Made by a program: the position numbers and the translations under genes. Positions 16,462 through 25,425 of a DNA stretch of 64,000 nucleotides are shown here, in pieces. The stretch comes from Rhodanobacter thiooxydans LCS2 (lineage in GTDB: Bacteria; Pseudomonadota; Gammaproteobacteria; Xanthomonadales; Rhodanobacteraceae). Below the pieces are notes generated by a model, which was not told the origin of the DNA, made no database searches, and was given only the letters and a program-made list of their open reading frames with translations. The stretch lies in assembly GCF_000264375.1 (NCBI RefSeq), contig NZ_AJXW01000006.1:1-64000 (forward strand), written 5' to 3'. Positions within the stretch are counted from its first letter, which is position 1; each line of letters starts with the position of its first letter.

Positions 16462-16496
16462 TACTGACGAGGGTTCGATTCCCTTCACCCGCTCCA
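16462..16496 (+). tRNA. tRNA-Gly(CCC), 3' exon
   Basis: These 35 nt are the last three bases of the anticodon stem (TAC), the variable loop, the T arm (GAGGG TTCGATT CCCTT), the acceptor 3' strand CACCCGC and TCCA. TAC pairs with GTA of the 5' exon only after intron removal. Apart from the first base (T here, A in the inner copy) it matches the second half of the intact tRNA at 14627-14700. Confidence 0.92.
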
Positions 16497-16526
16497 CTCC
16501 CCGGTCGCCGAACATCCCGAAACCCT

Positions 16527-16994
16527 ATGGCGGATCTGATCACCGCGGCCCTGACGACCTTGGGCTGGCGCGAGCGGCTGGCGTTGCCGCAATTGGGCAT
16601 CGACATGCTCAAGGCCAAGCTCGACACCGGTGCGCGCAGCAGTTCGCTGCATGTGGATACCCTCGAAGAATTCCAGCGCGACGGCGCGACCTGGCTGCGC
16701 TTCACGCTCCATGTGGGGCGGCGCCAGCCGGTGGAAACCCGTTGCGAGGCGCCGGCGTGGGACCGCCGCGCGGTCACCGACACCGGCGGGCGGCGCACCG
16801 AGCGCTGGTTCATCCGCAGCGAGATACAACTGGCCGGGCAGCGCTTCAGCGTCGACATCAACCTGACTGATCGCCGGCATATGCTGTTTCCGATGCTGCT
16901 GGGCCGCAGTGCGCTGAACGGGCGCTTTGCGGTGGACCCGGCGCGCTCCTACACCCAGCCGCGCCCGCCGCTTGCGGCCACGGACCTTCGATGA
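16527..16994 (+). CDS. RimK-associated ATP-dependent zinc protease family protein
   Basis: A 155-aa retropepsin-like protein of the Zn_protease family (PF05618, COG4067). It carries the aspartic-protease-like [17 protein letters not shown] with Asp about residue 33 and the C-terminal [12 protein letters not shown]. Members regularly sit next to RimK-type ATP-grasp ligases, as here, where rimK starts 8 nt downstream. The pair may attach and trim glutamate tails or short peptides on a protein target; the target is unknown. The zinc-protease name is historical and activity is not shown by sequence alone. The gene starts 31 nt after the split tRNA. Confidence 0.85.
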   Translation: MADLITAALTTLGWRERLALPQLGIDMLKAKLDTGARSSSLHVDTLEEFQRDGATWLRFTLHVGRRQPVETRCEAPAWDRRAVTDTGGRRTERWFIRSEIQLAGQRFSVDINLTDRRHMLFPMLLGRSALNGRFAVDPARSYTQPRPPLAATDLR

Positions 16995-17001
16995 CCCGCC
17001 C

Positions 17002-17922
17002 ATGAAGATTGCGATCCTCTCGCGCAACACCCGGCTCTATTCGACCAAGCGCCTGGTCGAGGCGGCGCGCGAGCGCGGGCACGTGGTACGCGTGCTCGAC
17101 CCGTTGCGCTGCTACGTGCGCGTCGCGCCGGGCGCCTCGTCGATCCGCTACAAGGGCAGGGAAGTGCGCGACATCGACGCGGTGATCCCGCGCATCGGCA
17201 CCACCAGCACGTTCTACGGCACCGCGGTGCTGCGCCAGCTGGAAATGATGGGCGTGTACACGCCGAACCCGTCCGACGCGGTGCTGCGCGCGCGCGACAA
17301 GCTGCGCTGCCTGCAGATTCTCGCCGCGCAGGGCATCGACATGCCGGTGACGGTGTTCGGCGACAACCCGGACGACGCCGACGACGTACTGGCCCTGCTC
17401 GGCGATCCGCCGCACGTGATCAAGCTCAACGAGGGCAGCCAGGGTACCGGCGTGGTGCTGGCCGAGAAGCGTGCCGCCTCGCAGAGCGTGATCGAGGCGT
17501 TCCGCGGGCTGTATGCGAACTTCCTGGTGCAGGAGTTCATCGCCGAGGCGAAGGGCAGCGACTTGCGCTGTTTCGTGGTCGGCAAGAAGGTGGTGGCGGC
17601 GATGCAGCGCGACGCCACTCCGGGCGATTTTCGCGCCAACCTGCACCGTGGCGGCACTGCGATGGCGGCCACGCTGAGCGTCGAGGAGAAACGTATCGCC
17701 GTGCGCGCGGCCGGCGCGCTGGGGCTGGGTATCGCCGGCGTCGATCTGCTGCGCTCGAAGCGCGGCCCGCTGCTGCTGGAAGTGAATGCCTCGCCTGGGC
17801 TGGAAGGCATCGAGGCCGCCACCGGCGTCGATGTGGCCGGCGCGGTGGTGGAGCTGCTGGAGGCGCAGGCGCGCGAAGTGCCTGCCGAGACCCGCCCGCA
17901 TCGCAAGCCGGTCAGGGCCTGA
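17002..17922 (+). CDS. rimK: RimK-type ATP-grasp ligase
   Basis: A 306-aa ATP-grasp ligase of the family that adds glutamates to ribosomal protein S6. It shows the N-terminal [18 protein letters not shown], the [18 protein letters not shown] region, the ATP-grasp core [30 protein letters not shown] with [11 protein letters not shown], and the metal-binding [15 protein letters not shown]. The start at 17002 matches the family N-terminus. It probably shares an mRNA with the preceding Zn-protease gene. S6 as substrate is the family's known role in E. coli and is not proven here. Confidence 0.94.
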   Translation: MKIAILSRNTRLYSTKRLVEAARERGHVVRVLDPLRCYVRVAPGASSIRYKGREVRDIDAVIPRIGTTSTFYGTAVLRQLEMMGVYTPNPSDAVLRARDKLRCLQILAAQGIDMPVTVFGDNPDDADDVLALLGDPPHVIKLNEGSQGTGVVLAEKRAASQSVIEAFRGLYANFLVQEFIAEAKGSDLRCFVVGKKVVAAMQRDATPGDFRANLHRGGTAMAATLSVEEKRIAVRAAGALGLGIAGVDLLRSKRGPLLLEVNASPGLEGIEAATGVDVAGAVVELLEAQAREVPAETRPHRKPVRA

Positions 17923-17990
17923 GCTGCCATTGCACGATGGCATCACGACCGGATGAGAACGGGTTAACCGCACCGTAACCCGGCACCCCC

Positions 17991-18118
17991 TATAAAGCGG
18001 TCACTGTTTTTTGCGGTACCGCGGCCTGCGTGGCCCGGTGAGGCAGACAATGGTATCGGGGCAGTAGCTCTTGGGCCCGGGTGGGCGACGGCGAGTCGCG
18101 CATCCGGGCTTTTTTCTT
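17991..18118 (+). ncRNA. Candidate small RNA between rimK and the response regulator
   Basis: A TATAAA box at 17991-17996 in the rimK downstream gap is followed about 115 nt later by a strong Rho-independent terminator (18075-18115). No reading frame with a ribosome binding site lies between, and the next gene starts beyond the terminator. A free-standing transcript of about 115 nt from near 18003 is the simplest reading. There is no good -35 box, so the hairpin may instead end the rimK transcript. Confidence 0.35.
18075..18115 (+). terminator. Rho-independent terminator
   Basis: GCCCGGGTG (18075-18083) pairs with CATCCGGGC (18101-18109) over 9 bp including one G-U. A nested GCGAC/GTCGC helix lies inside and a run of six T follows. 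It ends either the rimK mRNA or the candidate small RNA. Confidence 0.85.
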
Positions 18119-18230
18119 GCCGTGCACGTCCCCATTCAGTTTCACGGTGCCGCCGGCGCACCGGCTTCACCCAAGATTGTTAAGCTTGCAGCTCCAGCCG
18201 GCCCGTGCGCCGGCTGCGCAGGAGTGACCC

Positions 18231-18917
18231 ATGCGCGTACTGGTAATCGAAGACAACAGCGATATCGCCACCAACATCGGCGACTATCTGGAAGACCGCG
18301 GCCACGTGGTGGATTTCGCCGGTGATGGCGTGACCGGCCTGCATCTGGCGGTGGTGCACGATTTCGACGTGATAGTGCTCGACCTCACCCTGCCCGGCAT
18401 GGACGGCCTGGAAGTCGCGCGCAAGCTGCGCCATGAGGCGCACAAGCAGACCCCGATCCTGATGCTGACCGCGCGCGATGCGCTGGAGCAGAAGCTGACC
18501 GGTTTCGAATCCGGCGCCGACGACTACATGACCAAGCCGTTCGCGCTGCAGGAGCTGGCGGCGCGGCTGGAAGTGCTGGCGCGCCGCGGCAAGGGCCCGC
18601 AGAGCCGCGTGCTGAAGGTGGCCGACCTCACCTTCAACCTGGACACGCTCACGGTGAACCGCGAGGGCAAGTCGATCCAGCTGAACCCGATCGGCCTGAA
18701 GCTGCTGCAGGCGCTGATGGAGGCGAGCCCGTCGGTGGTCACCCGGCAGGACCTGGAGCAGCGCGTGTGGGGCGAGGAACTGCCCGACAGCGACAGCTTG
18801 CGCGTGCACATCCACGGCCTGCGCGCGGCGATCGACAAACCCTTCGACAAGCCGCTGATCCACACGCGGCACGGCATTGGCTATCGGATGGTCGAGCCGG
18901 ATGCAATCCAGGCGTAA
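18231..18917 (+). CDS. OmpR-family response regulator
   Basis: A 228-aa two-component regulator. The receiver domain has the acidic pair Glu7/Asp8, the phospho-acceptor Asp51 (VLDLTLPG), Thr80 and Lys102 (MTKPF). The C-terminal winged helix ends RVHIHGLRAAIDKPF...HTRHGIGYRM, the PhoB/OmpR fold. The cognate histidine kinase gene overlaps its 3' end by 17 nt. PhoP- or ColR-like roles are possible, but the regulon cannot be assigned from sequence. Confidence 0.93.
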   Translation: MRVLVIEDNSDIATNIGDYLEDRGHVVDFAGDGVTGLHLAVVHDFDVIVLDLTLPGMDGLEVARKLRHEAHKQTPILMLTARDALEQKLTGFESGADDYMTKPFALQELAARLEVLARRGKGPQSRVLKVADLTFNLDTLTVNREGKSIQLNPIGLKLLQALMEASPSVVTRQDLEQRVWGEELPDSDSLRVHIHGLRAAIDKPFDKPLIHTRHGIGYRMVEPDAIQA

Positions 18918-20184
18918 GCTGCGGTTCCGCCTGGTCGTCTCCTTCGCGCTGTTCGGCTTCGGCCTTAGCGCGCTGTTTGCGTTTGCGGCGTTGAACATCC
19001 GCACGCGGGTGGAGGATCAGCTGGTCAATGCCAGCCTGATGGACGACGCCAAGTGGGCGAATCAGCAGGCGCGCGAGCATCCCGGTGCCCCCAGCGGCTC
19101 CCGCCTGCTCACCGGCACGGTGCTCAGTGACCGCACCTTGTACAAGGCACCGCTCACCTGGCAGAGCCTCAAAAACGGGGTGCACGACATTTTCGAAGCA
19201 GGGCCGGACGGCAAGGAGCACCATTACAAGCTCGCCGTTTATCGCGAAGGCGGCATCATCAGCTTTCTGCAATATGACGTGTCGCGCGAAGAGCTCGGCA
19301 AGCAGCAACTGCTCTTCAGCGTGATCGGCGCGGTATTCCTGTTTGGCCTGCTCTCGCTGGTACTGGGCCTGTGGCTGTCGCGCAAGGTGCTCAAGCCGGT
19401 CAGCGAGCTGGCCAACCGCCTGCGCGATTTTCGCAAGGCCGGCAAGGCCGAGCCGCTGGCACCGCATTTCGCCGACGACGAAGTGGGCGAGCTGGCGCAC
19501 GCGCTCGACGAGTACTCGGCGCGGCTCACCGCGATGGTCGAGCGCGACCGCGAATTCAATTCCGATGTCAGCCACGAGCTGCGCACGCCGCTGGCGGTGA
19601 TCGCCTCCACCACCGAACTTCTGCAGGGTTCGCCCGACCTCACGCCCAAGCTCGCCGAACGCCTCAAGCGCATCGAGCGCGCCTCGCGCCAGGCCACCGA
19701 ACTGATCGAGGCGCTGCTGCTATTGTCGCGTGCCGAGCGGCGCGGGCCCACCCGCGGCGAGACCACCGAGGTGGGCAAGGTCGCCGCCGACGTGATCGAG
19801 AGCCAGCGCCCGCAGATGCGCGGCAAGCCGCTGACCATCGAACTCGCCGTCAGCGCGCCGGTCAGCGTCAACGCGCCAGCTTCGGTGCTGTCGGTGGCGC
19901 TGACCAACCTGGTCGGCAACGCAATCAAATACACGCTTGAAGGCAGCGTGCGCGTCGAAGTGGGCGATGGCCGCATCGAGGTGATCGACACCGGCCCCGG
20001 AATCAAGCCGGAGGACGCCGAGCGACTGTTCCTGCGAGGCGTGCGCGGCGAAGGCGCGGGTGGCAGCGGCGCCGGCCTCGGCCTGGCGATCGTGCGCCGG
20101 CTGTGCGAGCTCTATGGCTGGGATGTCTCGATGCGCCCGCGTGCCGACGCCAACGGCGCGATCGCCAGCATCAGGTTCGGCTGA
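18901..20184 (+). CDS. Sensor histidine kinase
   Basis: A 427-aa membrane kinase. An N-terminal membrane helix (about residues 10-32), a periplasmic sensor of about 110 residues and a second helix near 140-160 precede a HAMP linker, HisKA with the phospho-acceptor His225 (SDVSHELRTPLA), and HATPase_c with N (LVGNAIKYT), G1 (DTGPGI) and G2 (GAGLGLAIVRRL) boxes. The ATG at 18901 fits the membrane topology and overlaps the regulator gene. It likely phosphorylates the upstream regulator; the signal is unknown. Confidence 0.93.
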   Translation: MQSRRKLRFRLVVSFALFGFGLSALFAFAALNIRTRVEDQLVNASLMDDAKWANQQAREHPGAPSGSRLLTGTVLSDRTLYKAPLTWQSLKNGVHDIFEAGPDGKEHHYKLAVYREGGIISFLQYDVSREELGKQQLLFSVIGAVFLFGLLSLVLGLWLSRKVLKPVSELANRLRDFRKAGKAEPLAPHFADDEVGELAHALDEYSARLTAMVERDREFNSDVSHELRTPLAVIASTTELLQGSPDLTPKLAERLKRIERASRQATELIEALLLLSRAERRGPTRGETTEVGKVAADVIESQRPQMRGKPLTIELAVSAPVSVNAPASVLSVALTNLVGNAIKYTLEGSVRVEVGDGRIEVIDTGPGIKPEDAERLFLRGVRGEGAGGSGAGLGLAIVRRLCELYGWDVSMRPRADANGAIASIRFG

Positions 20185-20233
20185 GCGCGGGGAGTGAATG
20201 GTGGAGCGAAGAGTGAGGAACGGTAATTAGCGC

Positions 20234-20306
20234 GTAGGCCGGGCACCACCAGCCGTTTTGTCACCGGACCACCGATCGAAAAGCCGGCGGGCAGTGCCCA
20301 CCCTAC
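20234..20306. repeat. Inverted repeat, family B, diverged copy
   Basis: GTAGGCCGGGCA at the left end and GCGGGCAGTGCCCACCCTAC at the right end resemble the family B unit at 3307-3370. It lies between the kinase gene and ilvE; the rest of that 214-nt gap shows nothing else. Confidence 0.6.
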
Positions 20307-20398
20307 GAAGCGTGGCTTGGGAGCGTGTGAGGAAGAGTGGGGAATGAAGGCTTTATGCTCTCATTTCTCACTCGTCGCTCCCACACGCACTTCTGCCC

Positions 20399-21316
20399 TC
20401 AGACCTGCTCCAGCCAGCCCCATTTGTCGTGGGTGCGGCCGTCGAACAGGCCGAAGAACAGCTCCTGCAGGCGCAGCGTCACGCGGCCGGCCTTGCCGGT
20501 GCCGACCTGCTTACCGTCGACCGAGCGGATCGGGGTGATTTCGGCGGCGGTGCCGCACATCAGCACTTCCTCGGCGAGGTAGAGGTATTCGCGCGGGATG
20601 TCGCGCTCGACCACCTCGATGCCGTCTTCGCGGGCCAGCGTCATCAGCGTGTTGCGGGTGATGCCGGTGAGCAGCGAGGCGCTGGCAGGCGGCGTGTGCA
20701 GCACGCCGTCGAAGACCAGGAACAGGTTCTCGCCGGCGCCTTCGCTGAGCAGCCCGGTGGAAGCCAGCGCAATGCCTTCGCCGAAGCCAAGGCGGCGCGC
20801 CTCGCGCGCGATCAGCTGACCGGACAGGTAATTGCCGCCGGCCTTGGCGCCGGCCGGGATGGTGTTCGGCGCGAAGCGCTGCCAGCTCGACACGCAGGCG
20901 TCGATGCCGTTCTGCAACGCTTCGGCGCCGAGGTACGGGCCCATCGGCCAGGCGGCCACCGCCATGTCGATCGGGGTCTCGGCGGACAGGCCGAAGCCGC
21001 CCAGTCCGCGATACGCCAGCGGGCGCAGGTAGGAAGCGCCCAGGCCGTTCCTCTTGATCACTTCGCGGCAGGCTGCGGCCAGTTCGTCAGCCGTGTACGG
21101 CAGCGCCATGTCGTAGATCTTGGCGGACATGTACAGCCGGTTCAGGTGGTCGGTGAGGCGGAAGATCGCCGCGCCGTCGGGCGTGGCGTAGCTGCGGATC
21201 CCCTCGAACACCGACGAGCCGTAATGCAGCGCATGCGACATCACGTGGGTGGTCGCCTCGGCCCAGGGCTTGATGCTGCCGTTCTGCCAGATCCATTCGG
21301 GGTATTGCTGGGCCAT
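20399..21316 (-). CDS. ilvE: Branched-chain amino acid aminotransferase
   Basis: A 305-aa class IV PLP aminotransferase catalysing the last step of valine, leucine and isoleucine synthesis and the first of their breakdown. It begins MAQQYPEWIWQNG with HALHYGSSVFEGIR, has the PLP lysine in GAKAGGNYLSG and the EVLMCGTAAEITPIRSVDG region typical of IlvE. The ATG at 21316 is preceded by ACGGAGA; the upstream extension of the frame is antisense filler. The gene stands alone, transcribed toward the kinase gene. Confidence 0.95.
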   Translation of the reverse strand: MAQQYPEWIWQNGSIKPWAEATTHVMSHALHYGSSVFEGIRSYATPDGAAIFRLTDHLNRLYMSAKIYDMALPYTADELAAACREVIKRNGLGASYLRPLAYRGLGGFGLSAETPIDMAVAAWPMGPYLGAEALQNGIDACVSSWQRFAPNTIPAGAKAGGNYLSGQLIAREARRLGFGEGIALASTGLLSEGAGENLFLVFDGVLHTPPASASLLTGITRNTLMTLAREDGIEVVERDIPREYLYLAEEVLMCGTAAEITPIRSVDGKQVGTGKAGRVTLRLQELFFGLFDGRTHDKWGWLEQV

Positions 21317-21381
21317 GTCGGTTCTCCGTTGGGGACCGCCCATGATAACTGCTGGCCGCCGGGGCGGCGTCAATGGCTGCG

Positions 21382-21957
21382 TCAATTCGCGCTGCGCAGC
21401 CACAGGCAGCCGGCCTGCCGTACCAGGTCGAAACGCAGTTCGCGCGGGGCGCCGCTGCCGTCGTTGCCGGCGACATGCAGCACCAGTTGCTCGCCGGGCG
21501 ATGGCGCCGCCGGCGCGGTGTCCGTCACTGGCGGGGTGTCGGTGCTGACGGCAGGGGCCGGTGTGGCACCACCCGGCAAGTCCGCGTCCAGCAGCGGCTG
21601 CTTCATCAGTTCGGCCAGCGAACGGATATCCGCGATCACCGCACCGCGGCCGTAGCCGTTCCACAGCATCAGGCCGGCGAGGCGGTTGGCGTCACGGCTG
21701 GCGAAGGCGTCGATCACGCTCTGGCGCAGTTCGTCGGGGCTGGCGGCGCACAGGACGGGCGACGGCGCTGTCAGCGAAGTGGCCGGCGCGGACGGAGCGT
21801 TAGGGTTGACCGGAGTGGCTTGCAGCGCCGTGCAGGGCTGGTCGGTGAACACCGCGCCGCCGTTCGCGCCGATGCAGCGATGGATCGGCGACTGTGCCGC
21901 GGCGGGGGCGGTGACGGCCAGCAGGATCAGCGAGAGCAGGGCGGCCAGGCGGTGCAT
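21382..21957 (-). CDS. DUF4124-type secreted protein
   Basis: A 191-aa protein with a signal peptide (LAALLSLILLAVTAPAAAQ). A short Cys-containing domain follows (IHRCIGANGGAVFTDQPC, residues 25-42) resembling DUF4124, which is usually a periplasmic module with two cysteines. A Pro/Ala-rich linker and a C-terminal region with two more cysteines (VLCAASP, QAGCLWLRS) follow. The function is unknown. It lies 65 nt upstream of ilvE in the same direction, with metF further upstream, so a shared transcript is possible. Confidence 0.75.
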   Translation of the reverse strand: MHRLAALLSLILLAVTAPAAAQSPIHRCIGANGGAVFTDQPCTALQATPVNPNAPSAPATSLTAPSPVLCAASPDELRQSVIDAFASRDANRLAGLMLWNGYGRGAVIADIRSLAELMKQPLLDADLPGGATPAPAVSTDTPPVTDTAPAAPSPGEQLVLHVAGNDGSGAPRELRFDLVRQAGCLWLRSAN

Positions 21958-21982
21958 CGCGCCAGCATAACCGCCCCGCCAA

Positions 21983-22807
21983 TCAGGAAAGTTGCTGCAG
22001 TACCGCCTGGGTCGCCTTCGCCCGGTTCAGCGTATAGAAGTGCAGCCCGGGCGCGCCGCCGTCGAGCAGGCGCCGGCACAGCTGCGCCACCACCTCGGCA
22101 CCGAGCGCACGGACCGAATCGGCGTCGTCGCCGTGGGCCTGCATGCGCTTGGCGATCCAGCGCGGGATCTCGGCTCCGCACAGGTCGGAGAAGCGCTTCA
22201 GCTGGCTGAAGTTCGCGATCGGCATGATGCCCGGCACGATCGGCACCTCGACGCCGAGCCGGTGCACGTCGTCGATGAAGCGGAAATACGCATCGGGGTT
22301 GAAGAAGTACTGGGTGATCGCACCGTTCGCGCCGGCGTCGATCTTCGCCTTGAAATGCATGAGGTCGCGCAGCGCATCGTCGGCCTGCGGATGGGTTTCC
22401 GGGTACGCCGCCACCTCGATGTGGAAATGGTCGCCGCAGTACTCGCGGATGAAGCCCACCAGTTCGGCGGCGTAGCGGAAGTCGCCCGCGCTGGCCATGC
22501 CCGAGGGCATGTCGCCGCGCAGCGCCACGATGCGCCGGTAACCGGCGGCGCGGTAGCCGTCCAGCAGCGCGGCGATCTCCGCCCGCGTGCCGCCCATGCA
22601 CGACAGGTGCGGCGCGACGTTGAAGCCATGCTGCGTGTGCAGCCGCGCCACGGTGTCGCCGGTGTAGCTGAGCGTCGAACCGCCGGCGCCGAAGGTGACC
22701 GAGGCATATTCCGGCCCGTGCGCCTTCAACACCTGCGCCGCGCGGTCGAGCTGTGCGCGCTGCTCGTCGGTCTTGGGCGGGAAGAATTCGAAGCTGATGG
22801 CTGGCAT
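21983..22807 (-). CDS. metF: Methylenetetrahydrofolate reductase
   Basis: A 274-aa FAD enzyme that reduces 5,10-methylene-THF to 5-methyl-THF, the methyl donor for methionine synthesis. It has the N-terminal ISFEFFPPKTDEQ, TFGAGGS, LRGDMPSG and the FKAKIDAGANGAITQYFFN and PGIMPI motifs of the MetF TIM barrel. Length is normal. Together with ahcY (23702-25141) and metK (33071-34270) it belongs to the SAM cycle, although a DUF3228 gene on the other strand separates it from ahcY, so the two are not an operon. Confidence 0.97.
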   Translation of the reverse strand: MPAISFEFFPPKTDEQRAQLDRAAQVLKAHGPEYASVTFGAGGSTLSYTGDTVARLHTQHGFNVAPHLSCMGGTRAEIAALLDGYRAAGYRRIVALRGDMPSGMASAGDFRYAAELVGFIREYCGDHFHIEVAAYPETHPQADDALRDLMHFKAKIDAGANGAITQYFFNPDAYFRFIDDVHRLGVEVPIVPGIMPIANFSQLKRFSDLCGAEIPRWIAKRMQAHGDDADSVRALGAEVVAQLCRRLLDGGAPGLHFYTLNRAKATQAVLQQLS

Positions 22808-23049
22808 GGGCGTCCTTCGCGGCGGCTGCGGGCAATTCTATACGTTCATCGCGATGGAAAGATAGACGTCCGGATACGAGGCAGGGAAACCCCGCGTGAT
22901 GTCCGCGCAAGCGGGTATCCACGTGATCTTTGGCAGACCCTCAGGGGATGCCCGCTTGCGCGGCCATGACGTCATCGTCAATCGGGCATGGCTCCCGGCA
23001 GGAAGAAGCACCGCGTGCGCTACGCTGGGGTTTTTTCATCGGCTCGGTC

Positions 23050-23607
23050 ATGTCCATCGTCCTCACCCCGTTCGCCCGTGCCCGCCTGTTCCCGCGCGAG
23101 AGGCGCGGCAACACCATCCAGGACTGCACTCCCGAAACGTTCCAGCAGCGCCTGAACGACGAGCCGCCGTCGCGCGTGCTGGATGGCTACGCGCCGTTCT
23201 GCAAGCTGCACGTGCACCGCAACTGGACCTCCACGCGCTGCCTCACCGTGCCGATCACCGAGGCCAACCGCCCCCGGCTGCGCAGCGCCTACGAGGCACG
23301 CACCAAGGCCGAACTGGCGGTGCTGGTGCGCTGGTTCGAGGGTGTGGAATCGCCGGTGGCGAACTGGCTGATCCCCATCCTCTACAGCCGCGAGCAGCTG
23401 GCGAAAGAGGGCGAGCCGATCGACGCCGACTGGGGCATCGTCGGCTGCCTCTACACCATGGAGCCCGCGGAAATCCCGATGGCGCCGATCACCATGCTGC
23501 GCAACGCGCTGGGCGTGGACGAGGGCGGCTCCGGCGTGCCGCTGGACCGCGAGGCCTATCGGCGCAGTGTGGCGTTCTGGGAGGCCAACGCGAACTGGCG
23601 GCCCTGA
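23050..23607 (+). CDS. DUF3228 family protein
   Basis: A 185-aa soluble protein recognised as DUF3228: MSIVLTPFARARLFPR, a TIQDCTPETF segment, NRPRLRSAYEARTKAELAVLVRWFEG and GCLYTMEPAEIPMAPITMLRNALG. No catalytic motif or membrane segment is evident and the function is unknown. The ATG at 23050 is used because the family begins there; the frame continues upstream without clear start signals. It is the only plus-strand gene between metF and ahcY and converges with ahcY on the hairpin at 23648-23679. Confidence 0.75.
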   Translation: MSIVLTPFARARLFPRERRGNTIQDCTPETFQQRLNDEPPSRVLDGYAPFCKLHVHRNWTSTRCLTVPITEANRPRLRSAYEARTKAELAVLVRWFEGVESPVANWLIPILYSREQLAKEGEPIDADWGIVGCLYTMEPAEIPMAPITMLRNALGVDEGGSGVPLDREAYRRSVAFWEANANWRP

Positions 23608-23647
23608 TCCATCCGGGCGTTGCGATGGGTGTTTTGCGTCCCCGCAA

Positions 23648-23679
23648 ATGAAACGGACGCCGTGAGGCGCCCGTTTCAT
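23648..23679. terminator. Hairpin between the convergent DUF3228 and ahcY genes
   Basis: ATGAAACGG and CCGTTTCAT form the outer 9 bp of an imperfect stem closed by CGCC/GGCG over a GTGA loop. It lies between two convergent stops and may end both transcripts, though the T-runs are short. Confidence 0.5.
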
Positions 23680-23701
23680 AGATGCACCAACGAAGCCCCG
23701 C

Positions 23702-25141
<1,440 letters not shown>

Positions 25142-25227
25142 CGGTGATCTCCGGTTAGTGCGAGGCTCTTTCGAGGAGCCCGGCCATGGATGGCCGGCCT
25201 GCTGCGAAGGGACTCGCGTACAAGCAA

Positions 25228-25313
25228 CCGGGCGCCGTTGTGGAACGTGCCGCGCCGAGCCTGGCCGGTTCCCGCGAAGTTCGTTCACGGAACGGTCGCA
25301 GCGCCCCTCGGCG
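25228..25313 (-). promoter_or_regulatory. SAH riboswitch upstream of ahcY
   Basis: On the minus strand the leader contains CCGAGGGGCGCTGCGACC (ending near 25294), then GGCCAGGCTCGGC (near 25266-25254), then AACGGCGCCCGG (to 25228). These match the SAH-II-unrelated SAH riboswitch consensus: CCGAG/CTCGG form the core stem, and GGGGCGC pairs with GGCGCCC as the pseudoknot. The element switches gene expression on when S-adenosylhomocysteine accumulates, which fits the ahcY gene downstream. An 85-nt spacer with a GGCTCCTCGAAAGAGCC hairpin (25180-25164) separates it from the start codon. Confidence 0.9.
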
Positions 25314-25329
25314 GGCAGTGCAGAAGGGC

Positions 25330-25335
25330 ATTGTA
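25330..25335 (-). promoter_or_regulatory. Candidate -10 box of ahcY
   Basis: TACAAT on the minus strand lies 17 nt upstream of the riboswitch, so transcription would begin just before the aptamer. No good -35 box was seen. Confidence 0.4.
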
Positions 25336-25425
25336 ACGGCAGACATGAGCTTATGCCGCATGGTTGGGTGTCGCCCGCGTCGGGATTGGTTACGCTGGGG
25401 ATCAGGCCTGTCATGGAGTAGCCGT

